Shown piece by piece: positions 52,287-60,740 of a stretch of DNA of 64,000 nucleotides (its first letter is position 1; every line of letters starts with the position of its first letter). Both the position numbers and the translations under genes were made by a program. Under the pieces are notes generated by a model. That model worked only from the letters and a program-made list of their open reading frames with translations, made no database searches and had not been told where the DNA came from. Source of the stretch: Achromobacter sp. B7 (GTDB lineage Bacteria; Pseudomonadota; Gammaproteobacteria; Burkholderiales; Burkholderiaceae_B); NCBI RefSeq assembly GCF_003600685.1, contig NZ_CP032084.1:3348001-3412000 (forward strand), read 5' to 3'.

Positions 52287-53492
52287 ATGAACGTGTTGCT
52301 TCGCTACCCTCTCGCGCTGATCGTCGTCGCCGAACTATGCGGTACATCGTTGTGGTTCAGCCCGAATAGCGCGGCGGACAGCCTTTCGGCCGAATGGGCG
52401 CTTAGCACTGCCCAGTTCGGCCAACTGACGGGCGCAACGCAGATCGGTTTCATTCTGGGCACATTGGTCCTGGCCGCCAGCGGCGTGGCGGACCGCTACC
52501 CGGCCAGCAGACTGTTCGCCGGCGCCTGTTATCTGGGCGCCATATTGAACGCCTGCTTCGCCTGGTTCGCGTCGGATTTCACCGAAGGGCTGGCGCTACG
52601 CTTTGCCGTCGGTATCTGCCTGGCGGGAATCTACCCCCTGGGCATGAAAATGGTGATCGGCTGGACCCAGACCGCCGCCGGATCCACATTGGGTTTACTG
52701 GTGGGCATGCTGACGCTGGGCACCGCCCTGCCCCACGCCGTGCGGGCCGGCGGCGGCGCCCTGTCCTGGCACGAGGTGGTGCTGGCTTCCAGTCTGTTGG
52801 CCATTGCCGGCGGCGCGTTGGTTCAAGCCTTGGGGGACGGGCCGTATCTGCCCCGCGCGCAAGCGTCGCGGGTGGGATGGGGCATGGCGCTCACCGCTTT
52901 CAAGGGCAGGCAGTTTCGTGCGTCGGCGCTGGGCTACTTCGGGCACATGTGGGAGCTGTACGCGTTTTGGACCTTGGTTCCCTTTTTCGTGCACGACTTG
53001 ATAAGCACGCCGGGGGTCGCCGCCGATGCAAGCCCTGCACTGGCACCGGCCTTGTCGTTTTCCATTATCGGCATCGGCGCATTGGGCAGCATCATCGGCG
53101 GCAGATTAAGCCAACGCGTGGGCAGCCCAATCGTGGCGGCGGCATCGTTGGGCGTATCCGGCTTGATGTGTCTTGCCTATCCGTTTGCCAGGCCCTTCGG
53201 CATGGGGCTCTGTATTCCGATACTGCTGTTGTGGGGCCTGACGGTCGTGTCTGACTCGCCGCAGTTCTCCGCGATATCCGCGCGCGCCTGCCCGCCGGCA
53301 CTGGTGGGCGGGGCGCTGGCAATACAGAACAGCATCGGGTTTTTGATTACCGTATTTTCAATCACCTTGGTGACGCATGGTTTTCCGATGCTGGGCGCGA
53401 GCGTGGCCTGGTATCTGCTGCCTGGCCCGCTATTGGGTCTGGCGTGCTTCATACCGGTCATGCTGCGGCGCAAACCCGCTGCCCTACCCTAA
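52287..53492 (+). CDS. MFS transporter
   Basis: 401 residues, about twelve membrane segments (LIVVAELCGTSLWFSPNSAADSL in helix 1, ADRYPASRLFAGACYLGAI, GICLAGIYPLGMKMVIGW). Resembles nitrate/nitrite- or cyanate-like MFS carriers in helix 1, but substrate is unknown. Divergent from ribA across 230 bp; its stop overlaps the end of the benD-like gene by 9 bp. Confidence 0.85.
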   Translation: MNVLLRYPLALIVVAELCGTSLWFSPNSAADSLSAEWALSTAQFGQLTGATQIGFILGTLVLAASGVADRYPASRLFAGACYLGAILNACFAWFASDFTEGLALRFAVGICLAGIYPLGMKMVIGWTQTAAGSTLGLLVGMLTLGTALPHAVRAGGGALSWHEVVLASSLLAIAGGALVQALGDGPYLPRAQASRVGWGMALTAFKGRQFRASALGYFGHMWELYAFWTLVPFFVHDLISTPGVAADASPALAPALSFSIIGIGALGSIIGGRLSQRVGSPIVAAASLGVSGLMCLAYPFARPFGMGLCIPILLLWGLTVVSDSPQFSAISARACPPALVGGALAIQNSIGFLITVFSITLVTHGFPMLGASVAWYLLPGPLLGLACFIPVMLRRKPAALP

Positions 53493-54263
53493 ATGCCCGC
53501 CCGCCACGTACATCACCTGCCCCGTGATGTACGACGCTTCCGGCGCCGCCATGAAGCAGATGGCGGCGGCGACCTCTTCCATGCTGCCCATGCGGTGCAT
53601 CGGTGTGGTCGCCAGGCAATCCGTGTACATCTCGCGTTGCCAGGCCTGGTCTTGTTCCGACGGCGGCTCGGTGTTGCGCGGGATGGCGCGCACGCCGTTG
53701 TCCAGCGCGCCGGGCGACACGCAATTGACGCGGACGCCGCTTTCGGCAAGCTCCAGCGCCATGCAAATGGTGGCGGTGTGCACGCCGCCCTTGGACGCCG
53801 AGTACGGCACGCGGTAGATGCCGCGCGTGGCGTTCGAGCCCACGTTGACGATGGCGCCGCGGCCTTGCTTGCGCATCACCGGAATCACTTCGCGGCAAGA
53901 CCATAGCGTCGGCCACAACGAGCGGTTGACCTCGCGCTGCATCTCGTCCGGGGTGTATTCCCAGAAGGGCTTCATCCAGATGGTGCCGCCCACGTTGTGC
54001 ACCGACACGTCGATGCGGCCGTGGGTGTCCAGCGTGTACTCGACCATCGCCTGCGCACCGGCATGGGTCTCCAGGTCGGCGCTGATGAAGGACGCGCGGC
54101 CGCCCGCCTCGCGGATCTCGCGGGCCACGGCCGCGCCCAGGTCGGCGGCACGGTCAACAAGGACCACGCTGGCGCCCTCGGCGGCGAGCCGCCGCGCCGT
54201 CGCGCGCCCCACCCCCTGGGCGGCGCCCGTCACCAATGCAATCTGATCTTCAAAACGGTTCAT
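53484..54263 (-). CDS. benD: 1,6-dihydroxycyclohexa-2,4-diene-1-carboxylate dehydrogenase (BenD-like SDR)
   Basis: 259 residues. SDR with TGAAQGVG (12-19), and the BenD-type signature NVGGTIWMKPF ... EVNRSLWPTLWSCREVIPVM instead of NNAG, VGSNATRGIYRVPYSASKGG (S143, Y154, K158) and SPGALDNGVRAIPRN. BenD oxidises the cis-diol of benzoate to catechol with NAD and release of CO2, which then feeds catA. It is the last gene of the catB-catA-MFS-benD cluster; the ring dioxygenase genes benABC are not in the window. Confidence 0.87.
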   Translation of the reverse strand: MNRFEDQIALVTGAAQGVGRATARRLAAEGASVVLVDRAADLGAAVAREIREAGGRASFISADLETHAGAQAMVEYTLDTHGRIDVSVHNVGGTIWMKPFWEYTPDEMQREVNRSLWPTLWSCREVIPVMRKQGRGAIVNVGSNATRGIYRVPYSASKGGVHTATICMALELAESGVRVNCVSPGALDNGVRAIPRNTEPPSEQDQAWQREMYTDCLATTPMHRMGSMEEVAAAICFMAAPEASYITGQVMYVAGGHLG

Positions 54264-54278
54264 GGAACGCCTTTCTAT

Positions 54279-55622
54279 TTAGTGGGCGCGCGACAGTTCG
54301 CCCGGCACGGGCCGCGACGTTTTCGTGTCGACAAGCAGCACGGCCAGCAAGGCGCCCGCCAGCGGAACGGCCAGCGCCAGGAAGAAGCCCGACGGGCCGA
54401 ACCAGCCCAGGAAGCTGCCGCCGATGGCCGAGCCGATGATGGCGCCGGCACGGCCTACGCCGATGGACCAGCCCGTGGCCGTGGCGCGCAGCGCGGTGGG
54501 ATAAGCGCCAATCACCAGGTAGTTCAGCGCCAGTTGCTGGCCGCCGATGCCCAGGCCGGCTGCCCCCACCAGAATGAAGACCATCGTCCAGTCGGTGCCC
54601 GCGTAGCCCAGGCCCAACGACACCGCGATACCCAGTGCGAACATGGCGATGAGCAACGAACGCGTCGGCACGCGCGGCATCAGGTAAGACAGGGGGATCG
54701 CGCAGACGATGAAGACCAGGTTCACGGTGAACGTGCCCATGGGCGCCTGGTCGGCGGGCAGTCCGGCGGCCTTGAGCACCGTGGGCAACCACGACAGCAG
54801 CATGAACCACGCCACCCAATTAAGCAGATAGATGGACCAGATTGCGATGGTCTTGCGCGCATAGCCATCGGCGAACAACGCCTTGACGCTGGCGCGGATC
54901 GTGGCGTCTTCCGGCACGGTAAAGCGCGTGCCGGCAGGCAGCGGCTGGCCCGAGATCCTGGCAAGGATGCGGGCCACATAGCTTTGGCCGGCGGCATCGC
55001 CGCGCATGGCCTTGAATTGCAGCGATTCGGGCAGCAGCACGAACAACGCAAGCAGCAACAACAACGGCGCAACGCCGCCCACGATGAAGATGCCTTGCCA
55101 GCCAATCACGGGCAGCATGCGCGCGGCCAGCAGGCCGCCCAGCATGGCGCCGGCGGGCAGGCCCAGCAGCACGCCGGTGATGACGGTGCCGCGCAAGCGC
55201 GCGGGGGCATACTCGGCAGCCAACGCCAGGACGATAGGCGTGCAGCCGCCCATGCCCAGGCCGGCAATGAAGCGCAGCGCCAGGATCTGCCAGGTCTCGG
55301 TGGCACCGGCCGTCATCAGCGTCGCCACACCAAACACGGCAACACCCATCAAGGCGGCGGGCCGTCGGCCGATGCGGTCGCCCACCAGGCCCAACAGCAT
55401 GGCGCCCACGGTCATGCCCACGATGCCGGCAGTAAGAATGGGCGCCAGTTCGCCCGACTGAAGCTTGAAGGCCACCAGAATCGCAGGGCCGGTAAAGGCC
55501 ATGGCCTGCGTGTCGAAGCCGTCGAACAGGGCAATCAAAAAACACAGAATCAAGACGCGCCATTGGAAGGCGCTCATTCGATTCTTATCGATCAGGCTGG
55601 GTATGGATAGCGTTGCTGACAT
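54279..55622 (-). CDS. AAHS-family MFS aromatic acid transporter (BenK/PcaK-like)
   Basis: 447 residues from the ATG at 55622 (GAGGGGA ribosome site). Twelve membrane segments; LILCFLIALFDGFDTQAMAFTGPAIL with the DGFD motif in helix 1 and DRIGRRPAALMG in the 2-3 loop are typical of aromatic acid:H+ symporters. The large central loop lies near 215-255. Sits between catA and benD, consistent with uptake of benzoate or a related aromatic acid. Confidence 0.9.
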   Translation of the reverse strand: MSATLSIPSLIDKNRMSAFQWRVLILCFLIALFDGFDTQAMAFTGPAILVAFKLQSGELAPILTAGIVGMTVGAMLLGLVGDRIGRRPAALMGVAVFGVATLMTAGATETWQILALRFIAGLGMGGCTPIVLALAAEYAPARLRGTVITGVLLGLPAGAMLGGLLAARMLPVIGWQGIFIVGGVAPLLLLLALFVLLPESLQFKAMRGDAAGQSYVARILARISGQPLPAGTRFTVPEDATIRASVKALFADGYARKTIAIWSIYLLNWVAWFMLLSWLPTVLKAAGLPADQAPMGTFTVNLVFIVCAIPLSYLMPRVPTRSLLIAMFALGIAVSLGLGYAGTDWTMVFILVGAAGLGIGGQQLALNYLVIGAYPTALRATATGWSIGVGRAGAIIGSAIGGSFLGWFGPSGFFLALAVPLAGALLAVLLVDTKTSRPVPGELSRAH

Positions 55623-55700
55623 GAAAGTCCCCTCGTGATTTCGCTTGGTGCGTTATGCGTTATTGGTATGTGGTCAAGACTGCACTGCAATGCGGTAATA

Positions 55701-55728
55701 AAGGCCCCGCGCATCGCCGCGCGAGGCC
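55701..55728 (-). terminator. Hairpin between catA and the MFS gene
   Basis: On the minus strand GGCCTCGCGC (55728-55719) pairs with GCGCGGGGCC (55712-55703) with one mismatch, around a six-base loop, followed by TTTATTA. It may terminate or attenuate transcription after catA. Confidence 0.5.
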
Positions 55729-55736
55729 GTGGGCGA

Positions 55737-56672
55737 TTACGCCTGGGCGCTGGCGCGCAGGCGGTTGACGATCTGGTTGTCCTTGCCTTGCAACAGGCTG
55801 GTCAACGCAAAGTTGAATTCGATTTCCTTGTAGGTATCGGCCTTCAAACCCAGCTTGTCGCCGCCGGTTTTTTCAACCACCGGCGGAATCAGGCCTTCAC
55901 GCGTGGCATAGGCAAAGTCGTCCCAGATGAGCGGGTCGCCTTCGATGTTGAATTGCGTGGTCAGCTTGCGGTGCTGGTCGGCGCTGACGAAGAAGTGCAC
56001 GTGCGCGGGGCGGTTGCCGTGGCGGCCCAGCGAGTCCAGCAGTTGCTGGGTGGCGCCCTGCGGCGGACAGCCGTAGCCGACGGGCATCAGCGTGCGGAAT
56101 TCGTATTCGCCATTGGGGCCGGTCTTGACGGCGCCGCGCAGGTTGAAATCGGTTTGCGCGCCGGTGGGGTCGAAGTGCGAGTAAAAGCCGTTGGAGTTGG
56201 CGTGCCAGCATTCGACGACCGCATTGGCCAGCGGCGCGCCATTGGTATCGGTGACCACGCCGCGAATCACCAGCGGGCCGGCGGCGTCGTCCGGGTCCAG
56301 ATCTATGCGCGACACACCGTCGCGCAGCGGCGCACCCGCCACATACAACGGGCCTTCAATGGTGCGCGGCGTGCCGCCGTCCAGGCCCGCCCGCTTGTCC
56401 TCTTCGTCCATGCGGATGTCCAGGTACTTTTCCAGGCCCAAGCCGGCGGCCAGCAACGCGGCTTCGCCGTCGCTGCCCAGCTTGTTCAGATAGTTCACGC
56501 CCGCCCAGACCTCGTCCGGCGTGATGTCCAGGTCGTCAATGGCCTTGAAAAGATCGCTTAACAGGCGGTGCACGATCTGCTTGAAGCGCGGCGTGCCCTC
56601 GCCGCCGTCCACGTTCGAGGCGGCGGTCAGCAGGTCCTGCACTTCTTTGCTGTTAAAAATGTTGAGGCTCAT
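55737..56672 (-). CDS. catA: Catechol 1,2-dioxygenase
   Basis: 311 residues from the ATG at 56672 (GGAG upstream; homology starts MSLNIFNSKEVQDLL). Intradiol dioxygenase with the iron ligands Y164 (NGFY), Y200 (PVGY), H224 and H226 (RPAHVHF), the same numbering as in Acinetobacter CatA. The helical N-terminal linker domain (~1-100) binds phospholipid in relatives. Converts catechol plus O2 to cis,cis-muconate, the substrate of CatB. Lies 72 bp downstream of catB. Confidence 0.96.
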   Translation of the reverse strand: MSLNIFNSKEVQDLLTAASNVDGGEGTPRFKQIVHRLLSDLFKAIDDLDITPDEVWAGVNYLNKLGSDGEAALLAAGLGLEKYLDIRMDEEDKRAGLDGGTPRTIEGPLYVAGAPLRDGVSRIDLDPDDAAGPLVIRGVVTDTNGAPLANAVVECWHANSNGFYSHFDPTGAQTDFNLRGAVKTGPNGEYEFRTLMPVGYGCPPQGATQQLLDSLGRHGNRPAHVHFFVSADQHRKLTTQFNIEGDPLIWDDFAYATREGLIPPVVEKTGGDKLGLKADTYKEIEFNFALTSLLQGKDNQIVNRLRASAQA

Positions 56673-56744
56673 GATTTTGTCTCCGTTTGGGTATCGCTGG
56701 GGTATCGCTAGCGTTTCGCTGCACGCGGGGCACAACGCCCGCGA

Positions 56745-57890
56745 TCAATGCCGTTTGGCCGTCACCTTGATCAGCCCATCACGCGTAAAGCGCTTGATGC
56801 GGGCTTCGTCCAGTTCAATGCCCAGGCCGGGGCCCTTGGGCACGGTCAGTTCGAAGTCGCTGTAATCGAGCGGCTGCGTCAGGATCTCTTCGGTGATGAG
56901 CAAGGGGCCGAACAATTCCGTGCCCCATTGCAGTTGCGCAAAAGTGGCGAACAGATGCGCGGCGGCAATGGTGCTGACGGCGCCTTCCAGCATCGTGCCG
57001 CCGTACAGTTCTATACCCGCCGCATCGGCAATCGCGGCCACGCGCTGGGCGGCAAACAGACCTCCGTTCTGTTCGATCTTGATAGCGAACACATCCGCGC
57101 CGTGCCCCCGCGCGATCTCGAAAGCGCTTTCGGGGCCTTGCAGCACTTCGTCGGCCATCAAGGCGACGGGAAAGCGGCGCATCAATCGCGCCAGCGACAC
57201 GGCGCTGGCCACGGGCTGCTCGACCAGTTCACAGCCCACTTGCGCAAGCGCCGGGATGGCCCAGGCGGCCTGCGTCTCGCTCCACGCCATGTTGACGTCC
57301 ACCCGCACCGACGCCCGGTCGCCCAGCGCGCTTTTGATATCGGCCACATGCTGGATGTCGACGCGGGGGTCCCTGCTGCCAATCTTCAACTTGAAAATCC
57401 GATGTCGCCGCGTATCCAGCATTTGCTCGGCTTCGGCGATGTCGCGGGCGGTATCGCCCGAGGCCAGCGTCCAGGCCACCGGCAGGCGGTCACGGCGGCG
57501 CCCGCCCAGCAGTTCGCTGACGGGCACACCCAGGCGCTTGCCTTGCGCATCCAGCAACGCCGTTTCCAGCGCGCTCTTGGCAAAGTGGTTCACCTTGACC
57601 AGCTTGCCCACGTGCGCCATCAGCGCCTGAATGCGGGTGGCGTCCTGGCCAATCATGGCGGGCGCGAAATAGGCGTCGATGGCCAGCTTCATGGCCTCGG
57701 GGCTTTCCGGCCCGTACGCCATGCCGGCAATGGTGGTGCCTTCACCGATACCCACGACGCCATCGCTGCACACCACGCGAACAAGCATCAGCGTCTGCCC
57801 GTGCATCGTGGCCACGGACAGCTTGTGAGGCCGAATGGTCGGGAGGTCGACAAGAGACGTTTCGATGCGTTCGATAGTTGCTACGGGCAT
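56745..57890 (-). CDS. catB: Muconate cycloisomerase
   Basis: 381 residues from the ATG at 57890, preferred over an in-frame GTG three codons upstream because the catalytic residues then take standard numbers. Enolase-superfamily fold: K167/K169 (FKLKIG), metal ligands D198 (DVNMAW), E224 (EQP) and D247 (ADE), and K271 (AIKIEQNGG). Cyclises cis,cis-muconate to (+)-muconolactone. First gene of the cluster; catC for the following isomerisation is not found here. A CatM/BenM-type site lies 88 bp upstream. Confidence 0.95.
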   Translation of the reverse strand: MPVATIERIETSLVDLPTIRPHKLSVATMHGQTLMLVRVVCSDGVVGIGEGTTIAGMAYGPESPEAMKLAIDAYFAPAMIGQDATRIQALMAHVGKLVKVNHFAKSALETALLDAQGKRLGVPVSELLGGRRRDRLPVAWTLASGDTARDIAEAEQMLDTRRHRIFKLKIGSRDPRVDIQHVADIKSALGDRASVRVDVNMAWSETQAAWAIPALAQVGCELVEQPVASAVSLARLMRRFPVALMADEVLQGPESAFEIARGHGADVFAIKIEQNGGLFAAQRVAAIADAAGIELYGGTMLEGAVSTIAAAHLFATFAQLQWGTELFGPLLITEEILTQPLDYSDFELTVPKGPGLGIELDEARIKRFTRDGLIKVTAKRH

Positions 57891-58232
57891 GTTCGGCACA
57901 GGAATGGTTAAGGGTGGGATGTGGATTTATAGGTCCGACGCACTTTTATCGTCCAATACTTTGAATGTCCAAATTGATACCTTGACGGTATATATGGCGG
58001 AATTTCCTGGGTGAGCCGGCTGCTTCACAGCTACGGAATTCTGGGATCCATACGGGTTTACGATCAGTGAAAAACAATGACTCAGACGCGAAACGCACGC
58101 GCGCCCCACCCAGGCGTTCCATACCTTTCTGATATGCGCGCCCACACCGCAGCCCTTTGAAAGGAAAAAACGGTGACGCCGATCCAGTTAATAATGCGGG
58201 TCCTCGAAACCAAGACAGAGAGACCCTGCGAT
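57891..58232. other. Divergent intergenic region of catB and a membrane-protein gene
   Basis: 342 bp without a confident gene. Besides the CatM/BenM-type site, the region is AT-richer than average near 57940-58000. The right-hand part (58173-58232) is open in frame with the next gene but lacks its own convincing ribosome site. Confidence 0.5.
57956..57992. promoter_or_regulatory. CatM/BenM-type LysR binding site upstream of catB
   Basis: ATAC-N7-GTAT at 57978-57992 is an exact match to the published CatM/BenM consensus. A second, imperfect ATAC half-site starts at 57956, 22 bp closer to catB. The pair matches the recognition-plus-activation site layout of cis,cis-muconate-responsive LysR regulators. 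Confidence 0.75.
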
Positions 58233-59489
58233 ATGAGTCAGAACACCCCCGGCCTTTGGCATCGACTGCGCCGCCCAATCTTCGCGCTGATTCTGGGCAT
58301 GCTGCCTTTCTGGCTATTCATGGGTACGACCCAGCAGGCTTCGGTGAACGGCATGGTGGTGCAGGACACCCGTTTCAATATCCTGGGCCTGATCCTGGCT
58401 ATTGCCGGTTTGGTGATGGCGGCAAAGATGCTCAAGAACGACGGCTCGTACGGCGAGCCCGCGCGCGGGTGGCCGCGCACGGTGCTGTGCGTGGCGGCGG
58501 GTCTGCTGTGCATTTTCCAGATCGGCCAAAGCGCCGGCCTGTACAACGTCAACGTCGGCCAGTCGATTGACAACCTGCAAAGCCGGCTGTTCGGCCCCAG
58601 CGAGCCGCGTCCGAAATCCCTGGCAAGCGAGCTGGACAAGGACGTGCGCGCACGCACCGAGCAACGCTCGGCCACGGTCAGCCAGGTGCTGCTGCGTGAT
58701 GACATCGCCACGTCGCTGGCGCGTATCCACGCCAACGCCACGCTTTACAACCTGTATGCCGAAAAGTGCAACAACCCCGGCAAACGTTTCGTGCTGGACG
58801 AGATCCCCGCGCTGCTGACCGATAAAGACAACGCCTACGTCGAAAAAGCGCAGCAACTGGCGGCGCGCAACGCGTCGGACCGCTTTGACTGCCAAGGCGA
58901 GCCGATGCGTGACTTCATGAGCAACTGGCTGGCCGGCGACGTTCTGCGCGACCGCGCCAACCTGGCCGTGCAAACCGCCGCCTATCGCGAACGCTTTGGC
59001 GACAAACCGGCAGGCGCGGGCGACGACACGCTGGTGACGACTGGCCTGGGCGTGTGGCTGGGCGATTCGATCAGCCAGGTGCAAACGGCCTTTGGCACCA
59101 CGGCCATGCCGGTGCCCGCGGGCAAGTCCGGCAAAACCAAGCTGGACTTTCCGGATCGGGGCATGGAGCTGGTGTTCGACTTTGCCGGCAAGGTGGACAC
59201 CATCACCGTGCGCGCGCCGTTCACGGGCAGCATCGTCGGCCTGAAAATCGGCGATAGCCGTCGCACGGTCAATCGTCTGCTGGGCGAAAGCTGGATCGAC
59301 GTGCGCCTGCCTTACGACAACGCCGCCGCCGATTACGACATCCAGTTCCGCAAAAAGACGCCGGGGACCCAATCGCAGTGGATCGACCGGCGCCAGGGCA
59401 ACCCGCAAACGGTGCTGCTGCTGCAAGGCGCCAGCTATGCCAGCCAGATCGACGAGATCAAGCTGGTAACGCCGCGCCCGCCGGGCTAG
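58233..59489 (+). CDS. Uncharacterised membrane protein with large soluble domain
   Basis: 418 residues from the ATG at 58233 (an upstream in-frame ATG at 58173 adds 20 residues). Three hydrophobic segments near residues 16-30, 48-62 and 82-96, then a ~310-residue soluble part with a helical stretch (SLASELDKDVRARTEQRSATVSQVLL), a CxGEP motif (FDCQGEPMRD) and a C-terminal domain with LGVWLGDSISQVQTAFG and IVGLKIGDSRRTVNRLLG. The latter two segments look like a repeated unit. I recognise no family. Confidence 0.75.
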   Translation: MSQNTPGLWHRLRRPIFALILGMLPFWLFMGTTQQASVNGMVVQDTRFNILGLILAIAGLVMAAKMLKNDGSYGEPARGWPRTVLCVAAGLLCIFQIGQSAGLYNVNVGQSIDNLQSRLFGPSEPRPKSLASELDKDVRARTEQRSATVSQVLLRDDIATSLARIHANATLYNLYAEKCNNPGKRFVLDEIPALLTDKDNAYVEKAQQLAARNASDRFDCQGEPMRDFMSNWLAGDVLRDRANLAVQTAAYRERFGDKPAGAGDDTLVTTGLGVWLGDSISQVQTAFGTTAMPVPAGKSGKTKLDFPDRGMELVFDFAGKVDTITVRAPFTGSIVGLKIGDSRRTVNRLLGESWIDVRLPYDNAAADYDIQFRKKTPGTQSQWIDRRQGNPQTVLLLQGASYASQIDEIKLVTPRPPG

Positions 59490-59513
59490 CACCGGAACGG
59501 CTGGGGGGTTGGC

Positions 59514-60536
59514 TTACTTGGCCAGCGCCCCCATCGCCTGCCGCATGAACGCCAGCGTCGCGTCGTCGGCCCAGGTGCCGGCGGTCAACTCGGGCTCGGT
59601 CATCAACGCCTGCCGGAACTTGGCGTGTGTGGCCGGGTCCTTGCCCGCGTACGAACTGAACAGTTCCAGCCACTGCCGCGCCAGGGCCTGGCCGGTTTCC
59701 GAATCGGGCGCCACGCCCGCATCAATGGCGTTTCGGACCTCCGCAATCAGCGACGGCCATTCCGAGATCCGGTCGCCGTAATGTTCGCGCATGAACCGGG
59801 CTTCGTCCGGCGTCAGGTGCTTTTCGTAGATCAGCAGTTTGCTTTCCGAGAAGGCGCGCAGCACATAGTCGCGCATGGCTTTGGAAATACCGACGTGCGT
59901 CTGCATGCCAGGTTCCTGCTCGTGCATGCGATTGAGCTTCACCAACAAGCGCGGATCGCCGTTGGTATCGCGCAGCAGCAGTTCCATCCAGCGCCGGGCA
60001 AGCTCGCGTGGCTTGGCTTCCTCGGGCGCCACGCCCTGCTCCATCTGCTGACGCACTTGCTGAACCAACGCAAGCCAGTCCGGGTCGCCGTCCGGCCCAT
60101 GCGTATACAGGGGCAGGCGCGCCAGTTCTTCGGGCGAAAAATAGTTATCGTACATAGTCATCATTTCCAGAGTATTTAGCCAATCGGCCAGCTCGGGCTC
60201 CGTGCCGTCCGTCAACTGCCCGTGCAGTTGCGCCAAGCGCTCGCGCAAGCGCGCGGCCTGCTGCATCTGACGGTCCAGCATGGCAATCTGCCTAGAGATC
60301 ACGTCCGCCAAGGGAACGCCGGGCTGGTCGAGGTAGGCGCCGATTTCCGCCAAGGCCAATCCGAAGCGACGCAATGCCTGAATCTGATGCAGACGGGCAA
60401 TTTCGTCGCGACCGTACAGGCGATAGCCGTTGTCGGCGCGCGCTGAAGGCGTCAGCAAACCAATCGCGTGATAGTGGTGAAGCGTGCGCACGGTCAGCCC
60501 GCTACGCTTTGCCAGTTCTCCTACGGTCAGCTGCAT
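59514..60536 (-). CDS. MerR-family regulator with two TipAS-like ligand domains
   Basis: 340 residues from the ATG at 60536 (AAGGAGG upstream). MerR HTH at 1-70 (LTVGELAKRSGLTVRTLHHYHAIGLL), dimerisation helix to ~115, then a TipAS antibiotic-recognition-like domain (~145-255; WLALVQQVRQQMEQGVAPEEAKPRELARRWMEL) and a second related copy (~260-335; WPSLIAEVRNAIDAGVAPDSETGQALARQWLEL). The repetition of the same helical pattern is plain. It probably senses a drug-like compound and controls itself and possibly the divergent VOC gene. Confidence 0.9.
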   Translation of the reverse strand: MQLTVGELAKRSGLTVRTLHHYHAIGLLTPSARADNGYRLYGRDEIARLHQIQALRRFGLALAEIGAYLDQPGVPLADVISRQIAMLDRQMQQAARLRERLAQLHGQLTDGTEPELADWLNTLEMMTMYDNYFSPEELARLPLYTHGPDGDPDWLALVQQVRQQMEQGVAPEEAKPRELARRWMELLLRDTNGDPRLLVKLNRMHEQEPGMQTHVGISKAMRDYVLRAFSESKLLIYEKHLTPDEARFMREHYGDRISEWPSLIAEVRNAIDAGVAPDSETGQALARQWLELFSSYAGKDPATHAKFRQALMTEPELTAGTWADDATLAFMRQAMGALAK

Positions 60537-60563
60537 GTTTCCTCCTTCGAATGCGCAGGCCAA

Positions 60564-60594
60564 ACTCTGGGCCATCACGTTACGTGAGGGTCAA
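60564..60594 (-). promoter_or_regulatory. MerR-type promoter with 19-bp spacer and operator dyad
   Basis: On the minus strand TTGACC (60594-60589) and CAGAGT (60569-60564) are separated by 19 bp, the long spacer typical of MerR-controlled promoters. The spacer holds the perfect dyad TCACGT-T-ACGTGA (60575-60587). The promoter lies 28-58 bp upstream of the MerR start, so it should be autoregulated. Confidence 0.7.
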
Positions 60595-60740
60595 GCAGCG
60601 CCGCAAGTCCTGTTGCGACACGGGTGCTGTATGTGCTGCCGGCCGCCTAAACGTGCCGGAAACGTCACACGCGGGCTGACCGCGCAACGCCGCCGGGCGA
60701 TATCATGGCGGCCCAACGAATCGAGACACAAGGAGAGACG

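Noticed and set aside
53997-55610. 537-codon plus-strand frame rich in Gln and His
   Set aside because: Antisense to the aromatic acid MFS gene, whose membrane segments produce this polar mirror product.
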